From: Nocardia flavorosea
Lineage (GTDB): Bacteria; Actinomycetota; Actinomycetes; Mycobacteriales; Mycobacteriaceae
Length of the DNA stretch: 64,000 nt
Direction of reading: 5' to 3'
Assembly: GCF_015477805.1 (NCBI RefSeq)
Contig: NZ_JADLQL010000002.1
Span: 744,001-808,000, forward strand
The notes under the pieces were generated by a model. It saw only the letters and a list, made by a program, of their open reading frames with translations. It searched no databases and had not been told where the DNA came from. The translations under genes and the position numbers were made by a program. Positions 40,566 through 48,942 of the stretch are shown one piece after another (position 1 is the first letter of the stretch; the number at the start of each line of letters is the position of its first letter).

Positions 40566-40997
40566 TCTGTTCCTTCTCTTTTCTTACTCGGAACGGCGGA
40601 CAACTGAGTTTCGTCCACCGGGCCTGTTCCGAACCCCTGTACTCTGGACTCCCGCAGGGCCTTCGTAAGCGGTTCGCAACATCGATCCTGCCAAGGTTTG
40701 GACTTTGCATCCGTTCCCTCGAACACAGAAGCTTGCGACCGAGACCCAGTGAACCATGTCTTTGGGAAATTCAACAGCGGAGTTACCGACAATTTGCAAA
40801 AAAATTGATCTCGCGAATGCGGCTATAAGGGATAGCCCGCCGGAATCTGAACCTCCGGTATGTTTGCCTACCGATAACCAGCGAGCGGACCGCACACCCG
40901 GCTGTGACCCAGATCGCTATCGGGTACCGAATCCGCAGGCAACAGGCGGCGGACGGCAATGTTTCACATTCTCCGGCCGCGCAGAAGGTGTGGCGAC
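40566..40997. promoter_or_regulatory. divergent leader region of cspA and the MrfA-like helicase
   Basis: This 432-bp spacer is notably AT-rich for the window, including a run of seven A at 40798-40804 next to TTGATC, and TATAAG at 40824. It must carry the cspA promoter and long leader leftward and the helicase promoter rightward. No gene is supported in it. Confidence 0.4.
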
Positions 40998-43361
40998 ATG
41001 ATTCGCGAGGTCCGATCCGAGGCCGGCTACGGGCGATCGTTGCTGAATCGTGTCCTGCGCGCAAGCGAGGATACCGATTCGCGGCTGACACATATCGCGG
41101 AGGTCCCCGGCCGCGCGGCCCAGACCGTCGAATGGCCGATCTGGGCGGCGTCTGCGGTGATCGACGCGCTACGCGAGGAAGGTATCGCGGCGCCGTGGAG
41201 CCATCAGGCCGCCACCGCGGAACTCGCTCACAGCGGGCACAACGTGGTCGTGTCCACCGGAACCGCCTCCGGTAAATCACTGGGCTACCAGCTCCCGGTG
41301 CTCACGGCATTACACGACGACCCGCGAGCCACAGCGCTGTATCTGGCCCCGACCAAAGCTCTCGGCGCCGACCAATTGCGAACAGCCGGCGAGCTCACAC
41401 GGCACAAAGCACTGCGCCATATCCCGGTGGCCGCCTACGACGGCGACACACCGACGGAGATCCGGCAGTTGGTACGGGCAGAGGCACGGTGGGTATTCAC
41501 CAACCCCGACATGCTGCATCTCGGCATGCTGCGCTCCCACCAGCGCTGGGCCCGGCTGTTCCGCCGGCTGCGCTATGTGGTCGTCGACGAATGCCATGCC
41601 TACCGCGGGGTCTTCGGCTCCCACGTGGCACTGGTACTGCGGCGGCTCCGCCGGTTGGCCGCCCACTACGGCGCCGATCCGGTGTTCGTGCTCTGCTCCG
41701 CGACCGCCGCCGACCCGGCCGCCGCCGCGGCACGGTTGATCGGCGCGGACTGCGCCGCGGTGACCGAGGACGGGTCGCCGCAGGGACCACGGACGGTGGC
41801 ATTCTGGGAGCCGCCACTGCTCACCTCGATACAGGGCGAGAACGGCGCCCCGGTACGCCTGGGCGCCACCACCGAGGCCGCCCGGATCACCGCCGACCTG
41901 GTGCTCGAAGGCGCCCGTACGCTGACCTTCGCGCGGTCGCGGCGGGCCGCCGAACTGATCGCCCTGCACACCCGGCAGCGACTGGCGGAAACGGCCCCTG
42001 AGCTGGCCGGACGTATCGCAGCCTACCGTGGCGGCTACCTACCCGAAGACCGCCGGGAACTCGAAGCGGGACTCGCCGACGGATCGCTACTGGCCGCGGC
42101 GACCACCAATGCGCTGGAACTCGGCGTGGATATCGCCGGTTTGGACGCGGTGGTCCTCGCGGGCTTCCCCGGGACGGTGGCCTCCTTCCGCCAGCAGACC
42201 GGCCGGGCCGGACGGCGAACCCAGGGGGCTCTGGCGGTGCTGGTGGCCCGCGACGATCCACTGGACACCTACCTCGTCCACCACCCGGAAGCCCTGCTGG
42301 ACCGCCCGGTGGAAGCCACGATCATCGATCCCGCCAACCCGTACGTGCTCGGCCCGCAACTGCTGTGCGCCGCCATGGAGCTTCCGCTCGACGACGCCGA
42401 GGTCCAACGCTTGGCCGACCATCACATCGTGGCCGAACTCGCAGGTAGGGGGCTCATTCGCCGGCGCCGCTCCAACGGCGGTCACCGCTGGTTCTATACC
42501 GCCGCCGAACCACCGCACGATTCGGTCGATGTCCGTGGCGGTATCGGCACCCCGATGGCGATCGTGGTCGGCGAAACCGGACGGTTCCTGGGCACGGCGG
42601 ACGCGGCGCGCGCGCCGGCCACCCTGCACCCGGGAGCGGTACACCTACACCAGGGTGAGACCTACGTGGTCGACGAACTCGACCTCGAGGGAGGCGTCGC
42701 GTTCGTACGTGAAGAGACCCCGGGGTGGACCACCAGCGCCCGGCAGATCACTTCTCTCACCATTGACTCGATCCGGGAAAGTCGTGCATTCGGCCAGGTC
42801 ACGGCCGCATTGGCCACGGTCACCGTACACAGTCAGGTCACGGGTTATCTGCGTACCGCGGTCACCGGCGAGGTACTCGACCTGGTCGAACTGGACCTGC
42901 CGCCGCAGCAGCTGCCCACTACCGCGGTGTTCTACACGCTGACTCCCGACCTGCTGAGCCGTGCCGGAATCGCGGACGCCGATGTGCCCGGCTCGTTGCA
43001 CGCCGCCGAACACGCGGCGATCGGACTGTTGCCCCTGGTCGCGACGTGCGACCGGTGGGATATCGGCGGTGTGTCCACTGCGCAGCATCCCGATACCGGC
43101 CTGCCCACGGTCTTCGTCTACGACGGACAGGCCGGTGGTGCCGGATTCGCCGAACGCGGCTACGCCATGCTGCGGCGGTGGCTGGCGGCCACCCTGGCCG
43201 CCGTCGAGTCGTGTTCCTGCCGCACCGGCTGCCCGTCGTGTGTGCAATCACCGAAATGCGGCAACGGCAACGACCCGCTCGACAAGACCGGAGCAATCAG
43301 GTTGTTGACGGCGATTCTGGCCGAGCCCGGCCAAGCCGGACGCTCGTCCAGCTCGCCATGA
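40998..43361 (+). CDS. DEAD/DEAH-box helicase, MrfA/Hrq1 type (helicase/secretion neighbourhood)
   Basis: A 787-residue superfamily 2 helicase. Motifs: Walker A STGTASGKS, Ia LAPTKALGADQLR, II VVVDECHAY, III CSATAADPAA, IV-V TTNALELGVDIAGLDAVV, VI QQTGRAGRR. The C-terminus has the MZB zinc-binding domain with cysteines in CSCRTGCPSCVQSPKCGNGN, as in B. subtilis MrfA and yeast Hrq1, which repair interstrand crosslinks such as those made by mitomycin C. The ATG at 40998 has GAAGGTG upstream; ATG 40959 is less likely. It is convergent with the tad operon, the pairing that gave the family name. Position matches Rv3649. Confidence 0.93.
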   Translation: MIREVRSEAGYGRSLLNRVLRASEDTDSRLTHIAEVPGRAAQTVEWPIWAASAVIDALREEGIAAPWSHQAATAELAHSGHNVVVSTGTASGKSLGYQLPVLTALHDDPRATALYLAPTKALGADQLRTAGELTRHKALRHIPVAAYDGDTPTEIRQLVRAEARWVFTNPDMLHLGMLRSHQRWARLFRRLRYVVVDECHAYRGVFGSHVALVLRRLRRLAAHYGADPVFVLCSATAADPAAAAARLIGADCAAVTEDGSPQGPRTVAFWEPPLLTSIQGENGAPVRLGATTEAARITADLVLEGARTLTFARSRRAAELIALHTRQRLAETAPELAGRIAAYRGGYLPEDRRELEAGLADGSLLAAATTNALELGVDIAGLDAVVLAGFPGTVASFRQQTGRAGRRTQGALAVLVARDDPLDTYLVHHPEALLDRPVEATIIDPANPYVLGPQLLCAAMELPLDDAEVQRLADHHIVAELAGRGLIRRRRSNGGHRWFYTAAEPPHDSVDVRGGIGTPMAIVVGETGRFLGTADAARAPATLHPGAVHLHQGETYVVDELDLEGGVAFVREETPGWTTSARQITSLTIDSIRESRAFGQVTAALATVTVHSQVTGYLRTAVTGEVLDLVELDLPPQQLPTTAVFYTLTPDLLSRAGIADADVPGSLHAAEHAAIGLLPLVATCDRWDIGGVSTAQHPDTGLPTVFVYDGQAGGAGFAERGYAMLRRWLAATLAAVESCSCRTGCPSCVQSPKCGNGNDPLDKTGAIRLLTAILAEPGQAGRSSSSP

Positions 43362-43603
43362 GCGGTACACACTGGTCAGCACATCCACCCCATGGCAACA
43401 CCCGGCAACGTGTCCACTTCCCCGCCCGATTTAATAGGAAGATGATCATGTTAACTGGTTTGTTGCCACGTAACCGATAGGTTGCTGCCGGCAATGCGCC
43501 CGATTCAATTCAATAACAAACTCCTATTTCCGGTAGCGAGCCATTAATTGCCGTACCTAAGCGAATGCGGTATTCGTAGTCCACAGAATTCCACGAAGGC
43601 CGA
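43362..43603. other. low-GC convergent spacer, helicase/tad operon
   Basis: A 242-bp stretch between convergent stop codons, poorer in GC than its surroundings, with homopolymer-rich short words such as TTTAATAGG and CAATAACAAA. A weak stem CGAAT/ATTCG is near 43560. No gene or strong terminator could be supported. Confidence 0.3.
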
Positions 43604-44059
43604 TCACCTCTCCTCCGCGACCGGACCTGCCCGGGCAATCGCTCGTATGCTGCGTGATCCGAACGGACCCACTGGTACTTTTTCTTCGACCTCGATCAAT
43701 ACGTCCCATCCGGCGATCTCGCATCGGATCAGTCCGGCCTTCATACGCCGGCCGATCGATTCGGCAGCACCACAGCCCGCATCGGCGCCTTCGAGTAGTT
43801 TCGCGGCGGCGGCCAAGGCCGCCAGATCAGCCGCGGCCTGCGCCCGGTGCCGCGCCGCGATCACGCCACCCACATGAGTGACGAGCACGGTGAGTGCAAG
43901 CAACGCGATCAAGGCGAGGCACCCTGCCACCGTTGCCGACCCGCCGTCCCGGGACAGACACGCAGAACCCGGGCGGCCGAAACCGTGAGTACCGCGGTCT
44001 CGACCTTGCGCCCCACCCGGTCGGCGGCTCGATCGCACGCCCACGGATTCATACTTCAT
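43604..44059 (-). CDS. TadE-like secretion-neighbourhood protein (Rv3654c type)
   Basis: A 151-residue pilin-accessory protein. After a basic 40-residue lead it has GSATVAGCLALIALLALTVLVTHVGG, a single hydrophobic segment of the pseudopilin type, then AARHRAQAAADLAALAAAAKLLEG, the helix shared with TadE/TadG-like proteins. The last 60 residues form a small globular tail. The ATG at 44059 overlaps the preceding stop (ATGA) and has GGGGAGGAC before it; the longer frame to 44317 would overlap the TadE gene. Last gene of the tad operon. Confidence 0.85.
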   Translation of the reverse strand: MKYESVGVRSSRRPGGAQGRDRGTHGFGRPGSACLSRDGGSATVAGCLALIALLALTVLVTHVGGVIAARHRAQAAADLAALAAAAKLLEGADAGCGAAESIGRRMKAGLIRCEIAGWDVLIEVEEKVPVGPFGSRSIRAIARAGPVAEER

Positions 44060-44460
44060 CCGTCCTCCCCGGGCTCGCGTGCGGCCACCGCTTCGGCACG
44101 CAACTCGAGTGCAGGTAAGAGCGGAACTTCCGCGGTGACAACCGCGACCACGCGACCGGCCTCGTAGCGCACCGCGATACGCGCACCGTCCGGCGCGACC
44201 TGCCGTGCGGTGGGCTCGGCGGCCGCCCGGTCGCCCCGTGCGGCGAGCCGGGCTGCCTCCCGGGCGGCATCGATACAGCGCACCTGGGTAACCGCGGCGA
44301 AGATCGTACCCACGCACAGCGCTACCGCCGCGGCAAGCGCCCCGAGGGCGATCGCCGCCTCGACAGTCACCGAACCGGCGTCGTCACGCAGAACCGCCCG
44401 TGCAGTCCCAGGAACTGCGGGACAGGGCCGCCGGCCGGGCCCGCTCGCCGCGCTAGACAC
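44056..44460 (-). CDS. TadE-family pilus assembly protein
   Basis: A 134-residue TadE-like protein. DDAGSVTVEAAIALGALAAAVALCVG is the TadE pseudopilin segment: short basic start, then the conserved glutamate five residues into the hydrophobic helix (VTVEAAIA). The helix ends in TQVRCIDAAREAARLAARGD. The C-terminal domain (VAPDGARIAVRYEAGRVVAVV...) is extracytoplasmic. It starts with GTG at 44460 and overlaps the Flp pilin gene by 8 bp and the next gene by 4 bp. Probably assembles or anchors the Flp pilus. Confidence 0.88.
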   Translation of the reverse strand: MSSAASGPGRRPCPAVPGTARAVLRDDAGSVTVEAAIALGALAAAVALCVGTIFAAVTQVRCIDAAREAARLAARGDRAAAEPTARQVAPDGARIAVRYEAGRVVAVVTAEVPLLPALELRAEAVAAREPGEDG

Positions 44461-44689
44461 TTGTATTCAAGGCCTTTTCGATGATCCCGGTGAGCGCGTC
44501 GGGGATACTCTCGCCGGTCACCACCGTGTACAAGACGGCACCGAAGGCCGCCGCGGCGATGGTGCCGATCGCATATTCGACGGTGCTCATACCATCGTCG
44601 GCGACCGCTGCGCGCAGGAGCCGGGCAGTGAGTTCTTCACCGGCCGCGCACAAGCGGCGCACCGCCTTGCATTCGATCACATTCCACAT
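44453..44689 (-). CDS. DUF4244 Flp-type pilin
   Basis: A 78-residue major pilin candidate. A basic, cytosolic leader of about 30 residues ends at GMSTVEYAIGTIAAAAFGAVLYTVVTG, the class III/Flp signature with conserved Gly, Glu+5 and Tyr+6; cleavage would follow the Gly to leave a small hydrophobic pilin. The ATG at 44689 has GGGGGAAGC upstream. Homologues of this DUF4244 family (Rv3656c) lie between tadC and tadE, as here. Expression at much higher level than its neighbours would be expected of a pilin. Confidence 0.9.
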   Translation of the reverse strand: MWNVIECKAVRRLCAAGEELTARLLRAAVADDGMSTVEYAIGTIAAAAFGAVLYTVVTGESIPDALTGIIEKALNTSV

Positions 44690-44762
44690 CTGCTTCCCCC
44701 TTTTTCTCTCGACCCCGTACAGTCGGTCCGTACGGGGCACATCTGCGTGTCCGGTGGCCCGC

Positions 44763-45416
44763 TCACAGCAACGCACCGCCCAATACCCGGCCTGCCAGGC
44801 CCACGATCACCGGGACGATGCCCAGGCAGACGAACGCCGGCAGGAAACACAGGCCCAGCGGGCCGCCGATCAGTACACCGGCGCGTTCGGCCCGCGCAGT
44901 TGCCGCTTCCTCGACCTGGGCCCGTTGTTCTTCGGCCAGTTCGCTCACCGCCGCCGCCAGTGAAGACCCGGAGCGAGCAGACCGACGCGCCAGCCGGGCC
45001 AGGGCTTCGAACTCCGGTGCAACCGCGACTCCCGGCGCGGCCGGTGCCCAGGCGGTGGCCGGGTCGGCGCCCATGGCCAGTAGGTCGGCGGCATGCTGTA
45101 GCGGCGCTGCCAGCCGGGCGGGGCAGGTGGGCACGACGGCGCGGACCGCGGCGTCGGTCGGCAAACCGGCACGTAAACACGCCGCCAGCAAATCGAAGAG
45201 AGTCGCGGTCGCCACCGGATCGGCCGGAACGCATACATCGGCTACCGGCGTGTGTCCCCGGGCGGGACCGGTACGCAGCCGCGCGATAACCGGCACTCGT
45301 GCTGGGGTCAGCAGTAACGCCGCGGCCAGCAGCAGGCAGGACAATTCCGGAGCGGAGTTCATCGCCGACACCGGCGCGGCCGCCGACTCGGATTCCGGCC
45401 GGGCATCGATCGGCAT
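44763..45416 (-). CDS. tadC: TadC-like type II secretion F-domain protein
   Basis: A 217-residue inner-membrane platform protein. The F-domain is shortened: a first hydrophobic helix (LSCLLLAAALLLTPARVPVIA), a helical cytosolic block ATLFDLLAACLRAGLPTDAAVRAVV... with SSLAAAVSELAEEQRAQVEEAATARAERAG, and a last helix (LGLCFLPAFVCLGIVPVIVGLAG). It pairs with TadB in the platform that pushes pilin subunits into the fibre. An alternative start is ATG 45362. The gene lies 43 bp after tadB. Confidence 0.85.
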   Translation of the reverse strand: MPIDARPESESAAAPVSAMNSAPELSCLLLAAALLLTPARVPVIARLRTGPARGHTPVADVCVPADPVATATLFDLLAACLRAGLPTDAAVRAVVPTCPARLAAPLQHAADLLAMGADPATAWAPAAPGVAVAPEFEALARLARRSARSGSSLAAAVSELAEEQRAQVEEAATARAERAGVLIGGPLGLCFLPAFVCLGIVPVIVGLAGRVLGGALL

Positions 45417-45459
45417 CGCGACCGCGGATTCGGGCGGCGATCGTGGCAGGTAGGCGGGC

Positions 45460-46278
45460 TCATCTCGATACCACCCGGCGGGTTATCTCGTCGGCCCACA
45501 GCAATCCGGCACACGCCAGTCCGGTGCCGAGCGGCAGAAGGTAGGTGCCGATTCCCGAGAAGAGGAGAACGCGCAGCGGATCCGCGCCCATCAGCTGCCC
45601 CAAACCGATGCCCAGCACCGGAAGTACCGCCAGGATGGCGGCAGTGGCCCGGGCACCGGCCAGCGCGGCCTCTGTCCGGCTGCGGAATCTGGCTCGGGCG
45701 GCCAGATCGGCGCGGGCCGCCGACAGCAGTTCGGCCAGGGCGAGGCCGTGCTGCTCGGCTACCCGCCAAGCGTCGGCCACGCGGGCCAGTTCGGTAGCGA
45801 TCACCGTTGCGGGAGAAAGCAATCCATCGGCACCGGATCCCCCCAGGCGGCTACGTGCCGCGCCGACTGCGAACACCTGTGCCGCGATACCGGACGTTTC
45901 ACGGGCGGCGACGGCGGCAGCCGCACTGGGATGGGCGCCCACGTGCAGTTCCGCGATCACGGCTGCCAGACCGTCGAGCAGATATCCGCATTCGGCGCGG
46001 TGCCGCCCGGACCGGCGGGACCGGCGCACCCGCACCGTCACGGTGGCCCCGACGAAGACGGCGGTGACGAGTGCCCCACTGCCCAGGCCCAGCGTGACCG
46101 CACACCCCAGACCCACAATCCAGTGGAGGCAACGGTGCCGGCGGATTCGGCGCGCCGGCTGCGTGCGGAAGACCCGTAGGCATCGACGCCGGGCAGCCGG
46201 CCCGGGAAGGATGAGCAGGCTCAGCGCGATACAGCCGAGTGCTGCGATGGCCGGCCCGTCCGGTTCTCCGGGAATCAT
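45460..46278 (-). CDS. tadB: TadB-like type II secretion F-domain protein
   Basis: A 272-residue membrane protein. Hydrophobic segments are at PAIAALGCIALSLLILP and in the CLHWIVGLGCAVTLGLGSGALVTAVFVG double helix, then after the F-domain (ECGYLLDGLAAVIAELHVGA..., ALAELLSAARADLAARARFRSRTEAAL) there are two closing helices ATAAILAVLPVLGIGLGQ and LFSGIGTYLLPLGTGLACAGLLW. It overlaps tadA by 4 bp (ATGA), hence translational coupling. It partners TadC as the pilus assembly platform. Corresponds to Rv3658c. Confidence 0.88.
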   Translation of the reverse strand: MIPGEPDGPAIAALGCIALSLLILPGPAARRRCLRVFRTQPARRIRRHRCLHWIVGLGCAVTLGLGSGALVTAVFVGATVTVRVRRSRRSGRHRAECGYLLDGLAAVIAELHVGAHPSAAAAVAARETSGIAAQVFAVGAARSRLGGSGADGLLSPATVIATELARVADAWRVAEQHGLALAELLSAARADLAARARFRSRTEAALAGARATAAILAVLPVLGIGLGQLMGADPLRVLLFSGIGTYLLPLGTGLACAGLLWADEITRRVVSR

Positions 46279-47474
46279 CCGCGCAGCCGTTCCGCGAGCT
46301 GCCCCGCCAGCAGTCCTGCCCCGGGACCGGGGCCACCCGGGTGCCAGGCCGGGCAGATCTCGACCCAGCCGTGGGCATTCCGCCGCACCACGCCGATTTC
46401 CCGGAGCACGCGCGAACCGTCGGTGCGCCGCTGTACGTGCAGCACGACCTGGACGGCGGCGGCCAGCTGACTGTGCAGAGCGGGCCGGTCCATACCGCCC
46501 GAACCGGCGAGTGCCTCGAGCCGCGCCGGGACCTCGTGCGGTGAGTTGGCGTGAACTGTCCCTGCACCACCGTCGTGCCCGGTGTTGAGGGCGGTGAGCA
46601 GGTCCACGACCTCCGCGCCGCGCACCTCCCCGACCACTATGCGATCGGGCCGCATCCGCAGCGCTTGGCGCACCAGATCACGCACAGTGATCTCGCCCGC
46701 GCCTTCTATATTCGCCGGGCGAGCCACCAGCCGCACCACATGGGGATGCGGCGGCGCGAGTTCGGCCGCGTCCTCCACGCAGACGATTCGCTCTTCCGCG
46801 GCGACCTCCGCGAGCAGCGCAGACAACAGCGTTGTTTTCCCGGCGCCGGTTCCCCCCACCACCAAGAAGGCGAGCCGGGCCCGGACGATCTTGCGCAGCA
46901 GGCTTTTCGCTTCGGCGGATACCGTTCCTGCTCGGGACAGGGCGTCCAAGCCCTGGGTGGCCGGGCGCAGCACGCGTAGCGATAGGCAGGTACCGCCGAG
47001 CGCGACCGGAGACAGTACCGCGTGCAGGCGGACACCGAAGTTGTTCCCCAGCAGGAGCTCTCGGCCGGAGAGCCGGCCGTCCGCCCAGGGCTGCGCGTCG
47101 TCGAGCCGACGGCCGGCCGAGAGCGCCAGCCGCTGGGCCAGGCGCCGCACCGCGGCCTCGTCGGGGAAGGTGATCGAGGTTCGTTCGATCCCGTGGCCGC
47201 GATCGACCCAAACTGCGTCGGGCGCCGTGACCAGTACATCGGCGACCGCCGGATCGTGCAGCAGCGGCTCGAGTACGCCCGCGCCGGTGAGTTCGGTCTG
47301 CAGCAGTCGTAATGCGCGCAGGAGATCGGTATCACCCAGCATGCCACCGGCCTCGGCCCGGATGGCCGCCGCGACCCGCGCCGGTTCGGGCTGGGCGGAT
47401 TCGCCGGCCAGCCGCCGGCGCACTCGCTCCAGGAGCTCGGCCGTGACGACGGTGTCTTCGGTGCCGGTGCTCAT
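46275..47474 (-). CDS. tadA: TadA-family secretion ATPase
   Basis: A 399-residue hexameric secretion ATPase that powers pilus assembly. Walker A GGTGAGKTT, the Asp box ERIVCVEDAAEL, Walker B-like RIVVGEVRGAEVVDLLTALNTGHDGGAGTVHANSP with the family histidine box, and an N-terminal domain ILVTAPDAVWVDRGHG-like (VLVTAPDAVWVDRG) are all present. The ATG at 47474 overlaps the ssd stop by 4 bp. A minus-strand frame stays open as far as 48914 but the extra N-terminus is antisense noise over ssd. Corresponds to Rv3659c. Confidence 0.95.
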   Translation of the reverse strand: MSTGTEDTVVTAELLERVRRRLAGESAQPEPARVAAAIRAEAGGMLGDTDLLRALRLLQTELTGAGVLEPLLHDPAVADVLVTAPDAVWVDRGHGIERTSITFPDEAAVRRLAQRLALSAGRRLDDAQPWADGRLSGRELLLGNNFGVRLHAVLSPVALGGTCLSLRVLRPATQGLDALSRAGTVSAEAKSLLRKIVRARLAFLVVGGTGAGKTTLLSALLAEVAAEERIVCVEDAAELAPPHPHVVRLVARPANIEGAGEITVRDLVRQALRMRPDRIVVGEVRGAEVVDLLTALNTGHDGGAGTVHANSPHEVPARLEALAGSGGMDRPALHSQLAAAVQVVLHVQRRTDGSRVLREIGVVRRNAHGWVEICPAWHPGGPGPGAGLLAGQLAERLRG

Positions 47475-48577
47475 GCCGTTCGCCGTTCGTCCGGCGGGCT
47501 CAGTACCGCCAGAACCGCGTCGCAGGCGGTACGCAGTGGGCCACGGGACAACCGCAGGCCGCCCCGTTCCAGACGGGCACCGAGCCCGGGCTGAGCGCGT
47601 ACAGCGGCCAGCAGTGGCAGCTCGAGAACCCTGGCGATTTCGTGACCGCGGAGGTTGCCCGGGGCCGGCCCGCGCACCACCAGCCCTTGGTTCGGATTCC
47701 GGTCGGCGATCCACCGCGCGACGGCCTCGGCCGCTGCCACCGCGCGCAACCGCGCGGGTACGACGAGCACCACCAGGTCTGCAGCGTCCAGTATCCGGTC
47801 TACCTGCGGGCCGCGTTCGCTGGAGATATCGCAGACGACGAGATCGCCGGCACCACGGGCTGCTTCGATCACCGCATGCGCGGCGGCGGCACCGATCGGG
47901 CCTGCCCGGCCGGCGCCGCGACCGCAGGACAGCACCGACAGGCCCACACCGGCACCGGGTAGGGCGTTGTGTAATTCGGCGGCGGCCACCCGGCCGTCGT
48001 CGATGACCAGATCGGGCCAACGCAGCCCCGGCGCCCCCTCGATCCCGAGTAGTAGATCCAGACCGCCCCCGTGCGGCACGCCGTCGACGAGCACGGTATG
48101 CGGCCGGAACCGGGAAGTCGCCGACCGTAATGCGACCGCCGCGGCCAGGGTGGACGCACCGGCCCCGCCACCGGCACCGGCCAGCGCGATGACGACTCCG
48201 CCCTCGGCATGCCGTTCGGCGTATTCGGCGAACTTCTCGATGAGCCCGACCGCCGCGGTGGGCAGTGCGACCACTCGTTCGGCGCCGATCACCGCCGCCG
48301 CCTGCCAATCGCCCAGTTCGGGCTCGCCGTCGGTGACGGTGACCACCCCGCTGCGCCGCGGCGGCGCGACGGCGGCGCATTCCACCGCCGCCGGGGTGTC
48401 CAGTACGACGAGCGGTGCCACCGCCCAGGTATGCCGGCTCACCGGCGGATCGGTTTCCTCGATACGCCGCCCGGCCGCTGCGGCCACCCGGCGGACTTCC
48501 TCGCGGAGCCGCTGGTCTCGGATGGACACCAGCACAGCGGGTCCGGCGTCGTCCGCGATGGTCGTGTCGTGGTCCAT
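47471..48577 (-). CDS. ssd: CpaE/MinD-like septum-site protein (Ssd)
   Basis: A 368-residue P-loop protein of the actinobacterial CpaE family. A receiver-like N-domain (about 10-115) is followed by a ParA/MinD ATPase domain beginning GGVVIALAGAGGGAGASTLAAAVAL, where the deviant Walker A ends GGAGAST instead of GKGGxGKT; the lysines are missing, as in the mycobacterial Ssd group. DISSERGPQVDRILDAADLVVLVV is the later P-loop strand. Its homologue Rv3660c regulates septum placement, and here it heads the tad operon, so it may localise pilus assembly as CpaE does. Two DnaA boxes lie in its upstream region. Confidence 0.9.
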   Translation of the reverse strand: MDHDTTIADDAGPAVLVSIRDQRLREEVRRVAAAAGRRIEETDPPVSRHTWAVAPLVVLDTPAAVECAAVAPPRRSGVVTVTDGEPELGDWQAAAVIGAERVVALPTAAVGLIEKFAEYAERHAEGGVVIALAGAGGGAGASTLAAAVALRSATSRFRPHTVLVDGVPHGGGLDLLLGIEGAPGLRWPDLVIDDGRVAAAELHNALPGAGVGLSVLSCGRGAGRAGPIGAAAAHAVIEAARGAGDLVVCDISSERGPQVDRILDAADLVVLVVPARLRAVAAAEAVARWIADRNPNQGLVVRGPAPGNLRGHEIARVLELPLLAAVRAQPGLGARLERGGLRLSRGPLRTACDAVLAVLSPPDERRTA

Positions 48578-48629
48578 ACGAACCAGCGTGGCCGAGGAAA
48601 CCTTGCCGGAACCGGGCCGTGCCGGCGAT

Positions 48630-48638
48630 TGTGGACAA
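48630..48638 (-). promoter_or_regulatory. DnaA box, proximal to ssd
   Basis: TTGTCCACA on the minus strand, identical to the actinobacterial (Streptomyces, mycobacterial) DnaA box consensus. It lies 53 bp upstream of the ssd start codon and within the likely promoter. A second copy follows at 48648. Confidence 0.6.
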
Positions 48639-48647
48639 CTCGCGGCC

Positions 48648-48656
48648 TGTGGACAA
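48648..48656 (-). promoter_or_regulatory. DnaA box, distal to ssd
   Basis: A second perfect TTGTCCACA on the same strand, 18 bp from the first (first base to first base), giving a side-by-side pair in the same orientation. The surrounding 12-base stretch TGTGGACAACTC is itself an exact direct repeat. Confidence 0.6.
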
Positions 48657-48690
48657 CTCTGGCGAGTTCGCGGCCGTCCCCTGAATAGAG

Positions 48691-48778
48691 GACGGCCCCA
48701 GCCGGGGGGGGAGGAGGCTGGGGCCGTCGGGGTTCAGCCCCGGGGGGTCGGGCTGAACGCGCCTGGAACATGTCCAGG
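48691..48778. other. three tandem hairpins between ssd and the HAD phosphatase gene
   Basis: GACGGCCCCAGCC/GGCTGGGGCCGTC (13-bp perfect stem, 48691-48728), GTTCAGCCC/GGGCTGAAC (9 bp, 48732-48758) and CCTGGA/TCCAGG (6 bp, 48762-48778) follow directly on one another. They lie upstream of both divergent genes, so they are not ordinary terminators for either. They could be a transcription insulator, a structured leader or a small RNA. Confidence 0.7.
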
Positions 48779-48930
48779 TGACAGCCATACTACACCCAAT
48801 CCCCGACGGGAGCGCAAGCCCCGCGACAAAGAAGTTCGCTGCCGCCGGCCCACCCGCGCTCACCAGGAGAAACCACAGGTCAGGACCGTCGAAACCGCCC
48901 GGCGGCGCCGACACGCCAGGCGCAGATGCC

Positions 48931-48942
48931 TATCCTGAACCC
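48931..48942 (+). promoter_or_regulatory. leaderless promoter of the HAD phosphatase gene
   Basis: TATCCT at 48931-48936 is a good -10 hexamer, and the GTG start codon begins seven bases after it, so transcription should start at or next to the start codon. No ribosome site is present, which agrees with a leaderless message. Confidence 0.5.

Noticed and set aside
47475..48914. Long N-terminal extension of the TadA frame.
   Set aside because: It lies antisense-frame over ssd, which is a well-supported gene, and is Arg/Gly noise; TadA homologues begin at 47474.
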